Positions 29,721 through 38,108 of a stretch of DNA of 64,000 nt are shown here, piece after piece. A program made the translations under genes and the position numbers. How positions within the stretch are numbered: position 1 is the stretch's first letter; each line of letters starts with the position of its first letter. The stretch comes from Mycobacterium sp. Z3061 (GTDB taxonomy: Bacteria > Actinomycetota > Actinomycetes > Mycobacteriales > Mycobacteriaceae), in assembly GCF_031583025.1 (NCBI RefSeq), contig NZ_CP134062.1, positions 1,798,001 through 1,862,000 of the forward strand. The letters are read 5' to 3'. The notes under the pieces were generated by a model. It saw only the letters and a program-made list of their open reading frames with translations. It did no database searches and had not been told where the DNA came from.

Positions 29721-30689
29721 CTAGCGGACCCGCAGAACGACCTTGCCCTTGGCGGTGCGGTTTTCCAGCGACGCCACCGCTGCCGCCGCTTCTTCGAGCG
29801 GGAAGACCTCCGGCTCCGGGGCGCGCAGCTTGCCCGAGGTGAACAGCTCTTCGAGGGCCGCCCACTGCTCTTCGAGCGAGCCGGGGTGGCGGCCCGCCCA
29901 GGCGCCCCACCCCACGCCGACGACGTCAATGTTGTTGAGCAGCAACCGGTTTACCTTCACCGTCGGGATCTCGCCGCCGGTGAAACCGATCACCAGCAAC
30001 CGGCCGGCCGGAGCCAATGAGCGCAGCGAATCGGTGAACCGGTCACCGCCGACGGGATCCACCACGATGTCGACACCGCGGCCACCGGTCAATTCCTTGA
30101 CCGCGTCCTTGAATCCGTCGGCCAGCACCACGTCGGTCGCCCCGGCGGCAGTGGCGATCTGGCCCTTCTCCTCGGAGCTGACCACCGCGATGACCCGCGA
30201 TGCGCCCAGCGCCGGGGCCAGTCGCAGCGCCGACGTGCCGATTCCGCCGGCCGCCCCGTGCACCAGCACCGTCTCGCCGGGTTGCAAACGACCGCGGACG
30301 GCCAGTGAGAAGTACACGGTCAGGTCGTTGAACAGCACGCCCGCGCCGGCCTCGAAGCTGAGGTTGTCGGGCAGCTTGAACAGCCGGTCGGGCGCGAGCA
30401 CCGCGACCTCGGCCATGCCGCCGGTCAGCATTGTCAACCCAAGCACCCGGTCGCCGGCCTTGACATGGGCGCCCTCTGGCGCCGACCGCACCACCCCGGC
30501 GATCTCGGCGCCGAGGGTGAACGGCGGGTCCGGCCGGTACTGATACAGCCCGCGGGTGAGCAGCGCATCGGGGAAGGCCACCCCGGCGGCGTGCACATCG
30601 ACCACCACACCGTCTCCGGTGGGTTCGTCGATGTCTGTCACCTCGATCGCTTCCGGACCATCCAGCCGAGTCACCCGTGCTGCGCGCAT
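29721..30689 (-). CDS. fadB4: Zinc-free quinone oxidoreductase/enoyl reductase-like protein FadB4
   Basis: This 322-residue medium-chain dehydrogenase/reductase of the quinone-oxidoreductase (zeta-crystallin) type is NADPH-dependent; VLVHGAAGGIGTSALRL is the nucleotide-binding motif at about residue 140. The structural-zinc cysteines are absent. It matches Rv3141 (fadB4) in length and position beside fadE23/fadE24. The name implies beta-oxidation, but sequence fits reduction of quinones or enoyl groups. The ATG at 30689 (MRAARVTRL) is preferred to the one three codons upstream. Confidence 0.88.
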   Translation of the reverse strand: MRAARVTRLDGPEAIEVTDIDEPTGDGVVVDVHAAGVAFPDALLTRGLYQYRPDPPFTLGAEIAGVVRSAPEGAHVKAGDRVLGLTMLTGGMAEVAVLAPDRLFKLPDNLSFEAGAGVLFNDLTVYFSLAVRGRLQPGETVLVHGAAGGIGTSALRLAPALGASRVIAVVSSEEKGQIATAAGATDVVLADGFKDAVKELTGGRGVDIVVDPVGGDRFTDSLRSLAPAGRLLVIGFTGGEIPTVKVNRLLLNNIDVVGVGWGAWAGRHPGSLEEQWAALEELFTSGKLRAPEPEVFPLEEAAAAVASLENRTAKGKVVLRVR

Positions 30690-30710
30690 GCCGATCACCC
30701 TACTTCCGGC

Positions 30711-31709
30711 TCAGAAGCCACCCGCGACCCGTACGACGGCCCGGCCCGTGAAGGCCCCGGCGCGCACCTGGTCGAGAACTCCGACCACATCCTTGACGTC
30801 GACCTCGGTGGTGACCGCGTCGAGGTGACGCGGCCGCAGCGAATCGCCCAATCGCGCCCACAGGTCGCGGCGCGGACCGATCGGCAGTTGCACCGAGTCG
30901 ATGCCGAGTAGGGCGATACCGCGCAGGATGAACGGCATCACCGTGGTGTGCAATGCCACGCCGCCGGTGAGCCCGCTGGCGGCGACCGCGCCGCGGTAGT
31001 CCACAGCGCTGAGCACGTCGGCCAGGGTCGCCCCGCCGACGCAATCCACGCCGGCCGCCCAGCGCGCCTTGGCCAGGGGCCGCGGCTTGGCGTCCGGATC
31101 GGCCGGCAACCGGCCGATAACCTCCGCAGCGCCAAGCCGTTTCAGTAGTTCCTCAGCCTGCGGCTTGCCGGTGGACGCCACCACCTGAAAGCCGGCAGCG
31201 GCCAGCAGGTCCACGCTCACGGTGCCGACGCCACCGGACGCACCGGTGACCACGACAGGCCCGTCTCCTGGCGTGATGCCCCAGTCGGTGAGCGCCTGCA
31301 CGCTCATCGCCGCAGTGAAACCCGCGGTCCCGATCGCGGCGCCGTCGCGCGGACTCAGCGCCCCGAGCGCCACCACCTGGTCTGCGGGCAGTCGCGCGTA
31401 CTCGGCGTATCCACCGTGATGGCCGGTGCCGATCTGGTAGCCGTGCGCCACCACGGCATCACCTACGGCGAAGTCCGGTGAGTGCGAATCGACCACCTCG
31501 CCGGTGAGGTCGATGCCGGGCACTAACGGATAACTGCGCACCACGCCACCGCCCGGCGTCAACGCCAGCGCATCTTTGAAGTTGACGCTGGAATACAGCA
31601 CGTGGATCGTCACTTCGCCGGGCGGCAGGTCAGTTTCGGAAAGCGTCTGGAATGTCGTCGAAATCTGGTCGCCCTCTTGATGCGCCACCAGCGCGGGGAA
31701 TTTCTGCAT
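30711..31709 (-). CDS. YhdH/AcuI-type acrylyl-CoA reductase-like oxidoreductase
   Basis: This 332-residue MDR-family enzyme has PALVAHQEGD at the start, VNFKDALALTPGGGV, GIDLTGEVV and the NADPH-binding VVTGASGGVGTVSVDLLAA at about residues 152-170. The closest known relatives reduce acrylyl-CoA to propionyl-CoA. It is 21 bp upstream of fadB4 on the same strand and probably co-transcribed. A role in reducing a short unsaturated CoA ester from the adjacent pathways is plausible but unproven. Confidence 0.85.
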   Translation of the reverse strand: MQKFPALVAHQEGDQISTTFQTLSETDLPPGEVTIHVLYSSVNFKDALALTPGGGVVRSYPLVPGIDLTGEVVDSHSPDFAVGDAVVAHGYQIGTGHHGGYAEYARLPADQVVALGALSPRDGAAIGTAGFTAAMSVQALTDWGITPGDGPVVVTGASGGVGTVSVDLLAAAGFQVVASTGKPQAEELLKRLGAAEVIGRLPADPDAKPRPLAKARWAAGVDCVGGATLADVLSAVDYRGAVAASGLTGGVALHTTVMPFILRGIALLGIDSVQLPIGPRRDLWARLGDSLRPRHLDAVTTEVDVKDVVGVLDQVRAGAFTGRAVVRVAGGF

Positions 31710-31721
31710 AGGACTCGACGC

Positions 31722-31727
31722 TAGCCT
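31722..31727 (+). promoter_or_regulatory. Candidate -10 box for leaderless aldo/keto reductase mRNA
   Basis: TAGCCT fits the mycobacterial TAnnnT pattern and ends 5 bp before the ATG at 31733, so transcription would start at or beside the A of the start codon. No ribosome-binding site precedes the ATG, which supports a leaderless transcript. Confidence 0.45.
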
Positions 31728-31732
31728 CAGTT

Positions 31733-32587
31733 ATGGATTCCTTCCCACTTGGTCGTTTTTCGGTTGCCCGGGTCGGCTTCGGAGCGATGCAGCTGCCCGG
31801 GCCAGGAGTGTTCGGTCCGCCTCGCGACCGTGACGCGGCAGTGGCCGTGCTACGGCGGGCCGTCGAACTCGGGGTAGACCACATCGACACCGCCCAGTTC
31901 TACGGGCCGGACGTCGCCAACCAGCTGATAAGGGAGGCGCTGCACCCGTATCCGGAGAACCTGGCGCTGGTGAGCAAGGTCGGCGGACGCCGTGACGAGG
32001 CGGGCGCCTGGCTGCCGCTGGCCGATCCCGCCGCCCTGCGCGCCGACCTCGAAGCGAACCTGCGGACGCTGGGTGTCGACCAGCTGGCGGTGGTGAATCT
32101 GCGGTTGATGGACAGCAATGAGCCGGATGACCTGTTCGACGAACAGCTCTCGGTGATGATCACGGCGCGCGACGAAGGACTGATCGGCGGTATCGGGCTC
32201 AGCGAGATCACGCACCGGCATCTGCTGCACGCACTGGAGCGCACCGAAATCGCCTGTGTGCAGAATGCTTTCAACCTCGTCGACCGGTCGTCGACTCCGG
32301 TGCTGGAGGAGTGCACGGCACGCGGCATCGCGTTCGTGCCGTTCTTCCCCCTCGGTTCGGCCTTCTCGCCGTCGAATCCGGTGCTCGGACACGAGCTGGT
32401 GCGCAGCGCCGCCGAACGGCTGGGTCACACCCCGGCGCAGGTCGCGCTGGCCTGGACCCTCGGTGTGGCGCCCAACGTGCTGCTGATCCCGGGCACGTCG
32501 TCGGTTGGTCACCTGGAAGAAAACGTCGCCGTCAGGGACATCGAGCTCGACGACGAGCTGCGCGCGCAACTGGACGCGGTGGCCTAA
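31733..32587 (+). CDS. Aldo/keto reductase
   Basis: This 284-residue (alpha/beta)8-barrel NADPH-dependent reductase shows VELGVDHIDTAQFYG (catalytic Asp and Tyr, about residues 40-54) and LVSKVGG (catalytic Lys). The usual catalytic His after the fourth strand is not present; the segment reads LAVVNLRLMDS. Many actinobacterial members share this change, so activity is likely still redox. It is divergent from the acrylyl-CoA-reductase-like gene with a 23-bp spacer. Confidence 0.88.
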   Translation: MDSFPLGRFSVARVGFGAMQLPGPGVFGPPRDRDAAVAVLRRAVELGVDHIDTAQFYGPDVANQLIREALHPYPENLALVSKVGGRRDEAGAWLPLADPAALRADLEANLRTLGVDQLAVVNLRLMDSNEPDDLFDEQLSVMITARDEGLIGGIGLSEITHRHLLHALERTEIACVQNAFNLVDRSSTPVLEECTARGIAFVPFFPLGSAFSPSNPVLGHELVRSAAERLGHTPAQVALAWTLGVAPNVLLIPGTSSVGHLEENVAVRDIELDDELRAQLDAVA

Positions 32588-32641
32588 CCTGGCGCCGAGC
32601 GTGACTTCAGGGCGCTAAGTCGCGAAAATCTGGCCCTCAGT

Positions 32642-33541
32642 TCACGTTCGGCGAAGAAAATCGGTCGCCAGCGACTCGCCGTCGATGCCCGGGAAGCTGT
32701 CCAAGTTGTCGCTGAACATCTTTCCCACGAACGACGGCGCGAAGGGGAAGTCCGAGCCGAAGGTGATGTGACCCGGCTTGGCGAACGCGAGCAGCGACGG
32801 CAGCGCGGCGGGGCTCGAGGTGAGGGCAGTGTCGAAGTAGAAGCTGGACAGTTCATCGAGCACCTCGAACGGATCGCGGCCGGTGTCGGCCGTGATCGCC
32901 ATGGCCATCCGGTAGCTGGCATACGGTACGAAGCCGCCGCCGTGGCTGAGGATGAATCTGATCTCGGGATAGCGCTGACGGATGCCGTTGCGCACCAACA
33001 GGAATGCCGCGCGGGTGGTGTCGAGCAGGAAGTCGGTGGCCCACGGCGCGACGCCGGGCACCGTCGGGCCGGGTAGCTCGGCAGGGTGGATGAACACCAC
33101 GGCGCGCCGTTCGTTCAGCGCGGCGAACAACGGGTCCTGCCCGTCTTCGCCCAGGTACACCCCGTCGTTGTTGGCGAGCAGCACCACCCCGTCGGCCCGC
33201 AGCTCGTCCAGCGCGCGCACCGTCTCGGCCACGGCCGCGTCCAGGTGGGGCAGGGGCACCGTGGCGAACAAGCCGAACCGGGCCGACATCAGTTCGGCGC
33301 CATAGTCATTGACATCTCGGGCCAGGGCCGCCGCCGCTGCCGCGTCGGGAAGGAAGCTGGTACCCGGCGCGGACACCGAGAGGATGGCGGTGTCGACGCC
33401 GAGTTCCGTCATCGTCTGCAGCGATTCCTGCGGGCTCCATTGCGGCAGGTCGCGACCGCCGGCACCGCCGATTCCCGCCGTGCGCAACGCCTTACGGTAG
33501 ACCTCGGGAATCATGTGATGATGAGTGTCGATTCGGCCCAT
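32642..33541 (-). CDS. Amidohydrolase_2 (ACMSD-type) family metal-dependent hydrolase/decarboxylase
   Basis: This 299-residue TIM-barrel protein carries the HxH metal motif RIDTHHHMIPEVY at residues 3-15, the strand-end FILSHGGGFVPY and the FGSDFPFAP motif with the conserved Asp. The family includes aminocarboxymuconate-semialdehyde decarboxylase and related enzymes acting on ring-cleavage products. The ATG at 33541 (MGRIDTHHH) begins right at the conserved motif; the longer frame lies over the operator region. It is divergent from the TetR gene, which probably controls it. Confidence 0.88.
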   Translation of the reverse strand: MGRIDTHHHMIPEVYRKALRTAGIGGAGGRDLPQWSPQESLQTMTELGVDTAILSVSAPGTSFLPDAAAAAALARDVNDYGAELMSARFGLFATVPLPHLDAAVAETVRALDELRADGVVLLANNDGVYLGEDGQDPLFAALNERRAVVFIHPAELPGPTVPGVAPWATDFLLDTTRAAFLLVRNGIRQRYPEIRFILSHGGGFVPYASYRMAMAITADTGRDPFEVLDELSSFYFDTALTSSPAALPSLLAFAKPGHITFGSDFPFAPSFVGKMFSDNLDSFPGIDGESLATDFLRRT

Positions 33542-33563
33542 GTGCGTCCCCCGGATATTTGTC

Positions 33564-33581
33564 CCGTAGTGATCGCTACGG
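33564..33581. promoter_or_regulatory. Inverted repeat between amidohydrolase and TetR genes, probable operator
   Basis: Arms CCGTAG and CTACGG are exact reverse complements across a 6-bp spacer that is itself nearly symmetrical. The site is 23 bp upstream of the amidohydrolase start and 37 bp upstream of the TetR start. This is the classic arrangement for a TetR repressor controlling a divergent enzyme gene and itself. Confidence 0.65.
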
Positions 33582-33617
33582 TAATGTTGAGTGAGTTCCG
33601 GAGTCAAGGGGAGTTGC

Positions 33618-34238
33618 ATGGCCGCTGAGAAGACCGAGCGAAAGCGCCGGGCCGACGGCGAACTGTCGCGCGCTCGGATCCTGGACGCGGCAACCGAGAT
33701 CGCGGCCGAACGCGGCTATGAGGGCACCAGCATCGGCCTGGTCAGCGCGAAGTGCGGGCTGCCGGCCAGCTCAATCTACTGGCATTTCAAGGACAAAGAC
33801 GACCTGATCGCCGCGGTCATCGAGCGCAGCTTCGGCACCTGGCTGGCCGCGTGGAACCTCGCGGAACCGACGGACACGTCCGATCCGCGGGAGCTGGTCG
33901 CCGGGCTCACCGAACAGACCGCCAAGGCTCTGCTGGAGGCGCCGGACTTCCTGCGACTCGGCCTGATGCTCGCCCTCGAGCGCCGCCCGGAAGAACCCCG
34001 TGCCAAGACGATGTTCATTCAGGTCAGGGCCCGCGCGTTCGACCAACTCAAGAACAACTTTCGGGCGGTTATGCCGAAGTTGACCGAGGCCAACGTGCAC
34101 CAGCTCGCGACCTATGCGATGGCCGGCGCCGACGGCTTATTCATCGCCAAAGAACTCGGCGGTGACGCCGTCGACCTGATCGCGTTGTTCGAGCTGCACG
34201 GGCGGGCCATCTACGACCTCGCCCGCCAGCTCACTTGA
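33618..34238 (+). CDS. TetR-family transcriptional regulator
   Basis: This 206-residue regulator has an N-terminal helix-turn-helix (ARILDAATEIAAERGYEGTS, then SIGLVSAKCGLPASSIYWHF) and a helical effector domain. The ATG at 33618 follows an AAGGGGAG ribosome-binding site with 4 nt spacing; an upstream GTG at 33591 lacks this. It is divergent from the amidohydrolase and converges with fadE23, the two stops overlapping by 8 bp. The probable operator is at 33564-33581. Confidence 0.9.
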   Translation: MAAEKTERKRRADGELSRARILDAATEIAAERGYEGTSIGLVSAKCGLPASSIYWHFKDKDDLIAAVIERSFGTWLAAWNLAEPTDTSDPRELVAGLTEQTAKALLEAPDFLRLGLMLALERRPEEPRAKTMFIQVRARAFDQLKNNFRAVMPKLTEANVHQLATYAMAGADGLFIAKELGGDAVDLIALFELHGRAIYDLARQLT

Positions 34239-35433
34239 GCTCGGCCGACGACAGGCCCAGCAGGCGGCGGGCCACCACCAGCTGCTGAATCTGTTGTGTC
34301 CCTTCGAAGATGTCCAGGATCTTGGAGTCGCGGCCCCACTTCTCCAGCAGCATCTGCTCGGAATATCCGGTGGTGCCGGCCAATTCGACGGTCTTCAGGG
34401 TGACGTCACTGGCCATCCGGCCGGCCTTGGCCTTGCTCATGGATGCTTCTTTGGAATTGGGGATGCTGTTGTCTGCCTGCCATGCCGCACGCAACGACAA
34501 CAGGTAGGCGGCCTCCCAGTCCGATTCCATCCGCAGGAATTCCGCCGCGGCGGCGCTCTGGACGTGTGCGGGCCGGTCGTAGTCGATCTCGACCCCGGCG
34601 TCGGTGAGGATCTTGCGGATCTCCTCCAGCGCGGCGCGACCGATCCCGACGGCCATGGCGGCGACGATGGGACGGGTGTTGTCGAAGGTCTCCATGACAC
34701 CCGAGAAGCCCTTGCCGACTTCGATTTCCGGGTTGCCGAGCAGATTCTCCTTGGGGATGCGGGCGTTGTCGAAGCGAATTGCGGCGGTGTCCGATCCCTT
34801 GATGCCGAGCTTGTGCTCGAGCCGCTCGACGGTGACCCCGGGGTGCTCCCGCGGCACGATGAACGACTTGATCGCCGCGCGGCCCTTCGACTTGTCCAGC
34901 GTGGCCCACACCACGATGTGGGTGGCGCGCGAACCGGCTGTCACGTAGATCTTTTCGCCGTTGATCACATACTCGTCGCCGTCGAGCTTCGCCGTGGTCG
35001 ACACCGCGGCCGAGTCCGAGCCGAAGCCCGGTTCGGTGATCGCCATGGCGGCCCACACCTTGCCCAGACGCTCCAGCTGCTCCTCGGTGGCCACCGCGGA
35101 TATCGCGGCGTTGCCCAGTCCCTGATAGGGGATGGACAGCATCATCGCCACGTCACCCCAGCTGGCCTCCAGGGTCTGCACGAGGGCGGCCATGTTGGCT
35201 CCGTTGTGGTTGTCTTCCTTCTTGTCGCTGCCCCGGAGCTCGCCGGCGCCCGCGAAGCTGAACGACTCCGACGCGCCCTCGAAAAGATTGATCAGGGTGT
35301 CGAGTTCGACCGGGTAGGCGTGTTCCCGAAGGTCGTACTTGCGGGCGATGGGCCGTACCAATTCGGCGACGCCCTGGTGGGTCTTGGTGACTACCGCTTG
35401 CAGCTTGCCGGGCAGTTCGAGATTGATTGCCAT
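34231..35433 (-). CDS. fadE23: Acyl-CoA dehydrogenase FadE23
   Basis: This 400-residue flavin-dependent acyl-CoA dehydrogenase shows AITEPGFGSDSAAVSTTAK (FAD region), DEYVINGEKIYVTAGSRATH, and IFEGTQQIQQLVVARRLLG at the C-terminus. The location next to fadE24 matches Rv3140-Rv3139. Actinobacterial paired FadE proteins often form heteromers, with only one subunit carrying a complete active site. It is downstream of fadE24 with a 42-bp gap, so the two are probably one transcript. The M. tuberculosis pair is induced by isoniazid. Confidence 0.92.
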   Translation of the reverse strand: MAINLELPGKLQAVVTKTHQGVAELVRPIARKYDLREHAYPVELDTLINLFEGASESFSFAGAGELRGSDKKEDNHNGANMAALVQTLEASWGDVAMMLSIPYQGLGNAAISAVATEEQLERLGKVWAAMAITEPGFGSDSAAVSTTAKLDGDEYVINGEKIYVTAGSRATHIVVWATLDKSKGRAAIKSFIVPREHPGVTVERLEHKLGIKGSDTAAIRFDNARIPKENLLGNPEIEVGKGFSGVMETFDNTRPIVAAMAVGIGRAALEEIRKILTDAGVEIDYDRPAHVQSAAAAEFLRMESDWEAAYLLSLRAAWQADNSIPNSKEASMSKAKAGRMASDVTLKTVELAGTTGYSEQMLLEKWGRDSKILDIFEGTQQIQQLVVARRLLGLSSAELK

Positions 35434-35475
35434 GATTGATCTTTCGCCTTTGAAATATACGAAGTAGTAAACGAG

Positions 35476-36867
35476 TTAGATGACCACGACACCTTCGGCG
35501 ACGCCGATGGCCCGCAGATCGCGGTACCAGCGCTCGACCGGGTGTTCCTTGGTGAATCCGTGGCCGCCGAGCAGCTGCACGCCGTCGAGGCCGATCTGCA
35601 TGCCCTTGTCGGAAGCAAACCGCTTGGCCAGCGCCGCCTCCCGGGCGAACGGCAGACCCTGCTCAGCGCGCGACGCGCCACGCCAGGTGATCAGCCGCAG
35701 ACCGTCGAGTTCGATGGCGATGTTGGCGCACATGAAGGCGACGGCCTGACGCCGGGCGATCGGCTCGCCGAAGGCTTCGCGCTCCTTCACATACGGCACG
35801 ACGTAGTCGAGCACCGCGTGTGAGGTGCCTACGGCCAGTGCCGCCCAGCCCAGCCGGGAGAGTGCGATCGCCTCGGAGTAGTCGTCGTCGGTGGCCGCGT
35901 CTTCACCCAACCGGGCGTGCAACGGCACCGAAACACCGTTCAGCTCAACCTGTCCCAACGCGGCGGCGCGAATCCCCATGCTGGGGTCCGCCTTGACGGT
36001 CAGTCCCTGGGCGGAGGATTCGACGATGAACAGCGCCGGCTTGCCGTTGAGCTGTGCGCCGACGATGAACAATTCGGCATCGGCGGCGGCCGGCACCAGC
36101 GACTTCACGCCGTCGAGTCGGTAGCCGGACGGGGTGCGCACCGCGGTGGTCCGCAGCCGCGTCGGGTCGAACAGCGGATGCGGCTCGGCGATGGCCACGC
36201 ACGCCTGCGGGACGCTCTCGCCCGCAAACTCGCGCAGGTACGTTGCCTGCTGATCGGCGCTGCCCCAATGCGTCAGCGCCGCAGCGACACCGCCGGGCGC
36301 CAGGATGGGCAGCGCCTGGCCCATGTCGCCGTAGGCCAGCGCCTCGGCCACCAGCACGTTGGTCACTGCCGAGCGGTGCTCGGCGATGCCGTCGAAGTCC
36401 TCGGGGATGTTGATCGCGGTGATGCCCAGTTCGGCGGCCTTGGCGATCAGCCCGCCTGGGTAGGTCGCGGCCTCGTCGGCGTCGTGGGCGGCCGGGCGCA
36501 GGATCTCCGCGGCGAATTCCTCGACGGTCTCGGCGATCATCTTCTGGTCGTCGTCGGGCGTGAGGTCGAAGTAGTTCTTGCCGCTCGACTTCAGCCGGGT
36601 GGGGGTGCCGCGCAGGCTCTGCACCCGCTTGAACTGGCGGCTTGCCGCGGCGGTGGTGGAGAACACCTGCTTGGTGCCGTAACGCAGCGTCCGGTTGAGC
36701 GGGTCGCGCAGCTTGTACTTGTCCAGGAACTCCTGGCCGACCAGCGGCGTCAGCAACGCGATGGCGATGTCGACGCCGGTGCGCTTGTGCGGTTTCATCC
36801 CGATGGTGGTCTGGGGGTCGCGGCGCTTTTTGGAGCGCGTGCCGGAAGCAGGAAGTGTGTCGGTCAT
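35476..36867 (-). CDS. fadE24: Acyl-CoA dehydrogenase FadE24
   Basis: This 463-residue acyl-CoA dehydrogenase homologue is the likely partner of FadE23. It has an N-terminal extension of about 85 residues (KKRRDPQTTIGMKPHKRTG..., QEFLDKYKLRDPLNRTLRYG) before the dehydrogenase fold. Recognisable parts are the FDLTPDDDQKMIAETVEEFA helix, CVAIAEPHPLFDPTRL in place of the usual TEPxxGSD, and QLLGGHGFTKEHPVERWYRD near the C-terminus. The altered FAD-region motif suggests a structural or non-classical role. The upstream region holds a 22-bp perfect palindrome. Confidence 0.92.
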   Translation of the reverse strand: MTDTLPASGTRSKKRRDPQTTIGMKPHKRTGVDIAIALLTPLVGQEFLDKYKLRDPLNRTLRYGTKQVFSTTAAASRQFKRVQSLRGTPTRLKSSGKNYFDLTPDDDQKMIAETVEEFAAEILRPAAHDADEAATYPGGLIAKAAELGITAINIPEDFDGIAEHRSAVTNVLVAEALAYGDMGQALPILAPGGVAAALTHWGSADQQATYLREFAGESVPQACVAIAEPHPLFDPTRLRTTAVRTPSGYRLDGVKSLVPAAADAELFIVGAQLNGKPALFIVESSAQGLTVKADPSMGIRAAALGQVELNGVSVPLHARLGEDAATDDDYSEAIALSRLGWAALAVGTSHAVLDYVVPYVKEREAFGEPIARRQAVAFMCANIAIELDGLRLITWRGASRAEQGLPFAREAALAKRFASDKGMQIGLDGVQLLGGHGFTKEHPVERWYRDLRAIGVAEGVVVI

Positions 36868-36905
36868 ATCAGCAGCCTCTGTCGTTGGGGCGATGCGAAT
36901 AACCG

Positions 36906-36927
36906 TATCTTACTCCGGAGTAAGATA
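36906..36927. promoter_or_regulatory. Perfect 22-bp palindrome upstream of fadE24-fadE23
   Basis: The left arm TATCTTACTCC is followed directly by its exact reverse complement, with no spacer. It lies 39 bp upstream of the fadE24 start and just beyond the end of hisN. The size and symmetry suit a TetR-type dimer site. No regulator gene is adjacent, so the protein may be encoded elsewhere. Confidence 0.7.
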
Positions 36928-36942
36928 GATGGCACGTGTTAG

Positions 36943-37731
36943 CTAGTTCACAGCGGGCCGTAGCTGATTCAGCACGTCTTCGTGTAGCAGGCCGTTGGTC
37001 GCAACGGCGCTCCCGCCGTGCGGACCGGTGGTGCCGTCCAGGCTGGTGAACCGCCCACCCGCCTCGTGCACCAGGACGTCGAGGGCGGCCAGATCCCAGA
37101 CCGACACCTCGGGTTCGGCGGCGATGTCCACCGCGCCTTCGGCAAGCAGGCAGTAGGACAGAAAGTCGCCGTAGGCCCGCACCCGCCAGACGGCGTCGGT
37201 CAGGTCGATGAATCGTCCCCGCAGCCCCTTCTCGGCCCAGCCACTGAGGCTGGAAAACGACAGGCTGGCCGAATCTAGTTGCGCCACAGCCGAAACCGAT
37301 AGACGACGCGGCGGTTCGCCGGCGACCGACGCGAACGCACCCTGCCCGCGCGCCGCCCACCACCGTCGCTGCAGTGCCGGCGCGCTCACCACTCCGACGA
37401 CCGGGATGCCGTCGTCCAGCAACGCGATCAAGCTGGCCCACACCGGAACTCCGCGCACGAAATTCTTGGTGCCGTCGATCGGGTCGATGATCCACTGCCG
37501 TCCGTGCCAGCTGGTGGTGCCGCCGAATTCCTCGCCCAGGACGCTGTCCCCGGGCCGCCCGCCAGCGATCGCCTCGCGCAGTTCCGTCTCCACGGCTTCG
37601 TCGGCGTCGGTCACCGGCGTCAGGTCGGGTTTGGTGTCGACGCGTAGGTCGAGGGCGCCGAATCGGGCGCGGGTCAACTCGTCCGCCCGGTCGGCCAGTT
37701 CCAGCGCGAACTGCAGATCCGTCTGCTCCAC
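36943..37731 (-). CDS. hisN: Inositol-monophosphatase-family histidinol-phosphatase (HisN-like, Rv3137)
   Basis: This 262-residue Mg-dependent phosphatase has the metal-binding motifs VLGEEFGG (about residues 65-72), [12 protein letters not shown] (about 80-91) and [17 protein letters not shown] (about 205-221). In mycobacteria this locus was assigned as histidinol-phosphate phosphatase for histidine synthesis; inositol phosphatase activity is the alternative. The order with PPE genes on one side and fadE24 on the other matches Rv3137. The gene pflA, which separates it from fadE24 in M. tuberculosis, is absent. Confidence 0.88.
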   Translation of the reverse strand: MEQTDLQFALELADRADELTRARFGALDLRVDTKPDLTPVTDADEAVETELREAIAGGRPGDSVLGEEFGGTTSWHGRQWIIDPIDGTKNFVRGVPVWASLIALLDDGIPVVGVVSAPALQRRWWAARGQGAFASVAGEPPRRLSVSAVAQLDSASLSFSSLSGWAEKGLRGRFIDLTDAVWRVRAYGDFLSYCLLAEGAVDIAAEPEVSVWDLAALDVLVHEAGGRFTSLDGTTGPHGGSAVATNGLLHEDVLNQLRPAVN

Positions 37732-37754
37732 CCCAGCAGTCCTACCATGGCGGG

Positions 37755-38099
37755 ATGTGGGAATTCATGGTGCTGCTCCTCCTGGTGGCGGTGCTGGTGG
37801 TGTTTCTGGCGCCGCGGTTCATCCGTCCCGGCCCGCGCGGCGCCCTGGCCAGCGGCACGCTGCTGGTGACGGGTGTCAGCCCGCGCCCGGATGACATCAC
37901 CGCCCAGGGCGAGCAGTTCGCCACCATCTCCGGCGTCATCAACGGGCCCACGGTCAACGAGCACGCCGTGTACCGGCGCATGGTCGTCGACGTCGACCAG
38001 TGGCCGGTGACCGGCCAGCAGTTTCCGGTGGTCTACTCACCGAACAATCCGGACAACTGGAACTTCGCGCCGCCCGAGCCGCCGGAGCCGCCCGACTGA
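37755..38099 (+). CDS. Small single-pass membrane protein of unknown function
   Basis: The 114-residue product starts [21 protein letters not shown], a membrane anchor of about 18 residues, followed by a soluble domain with [28 protein letters not shown] and a [20 protein letters not shown] strand pattern. It ends in a proline-rich tail ([10 protein letters not shown]). It resembles the small DUF-type beta domains seen in actinobacterial membrane proteins, but I do not recognise a function. It is divergent from hisN (23-bp spacer) and converges with the PPE gene. Confidence 0.75.
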   Translation: MWEFMVLLLLVAVLVVFLAPRFIRPGPRGALASGTLLVTGVSPRPDDITAQGEQFATISGVINGPTVNEHAVYRRMVVDVDQWPVTGQQFPVVYSPNNPDNWNFAPPEPPEPPD

Positions 38100-38108
38100 G
38101 CTGACCCC

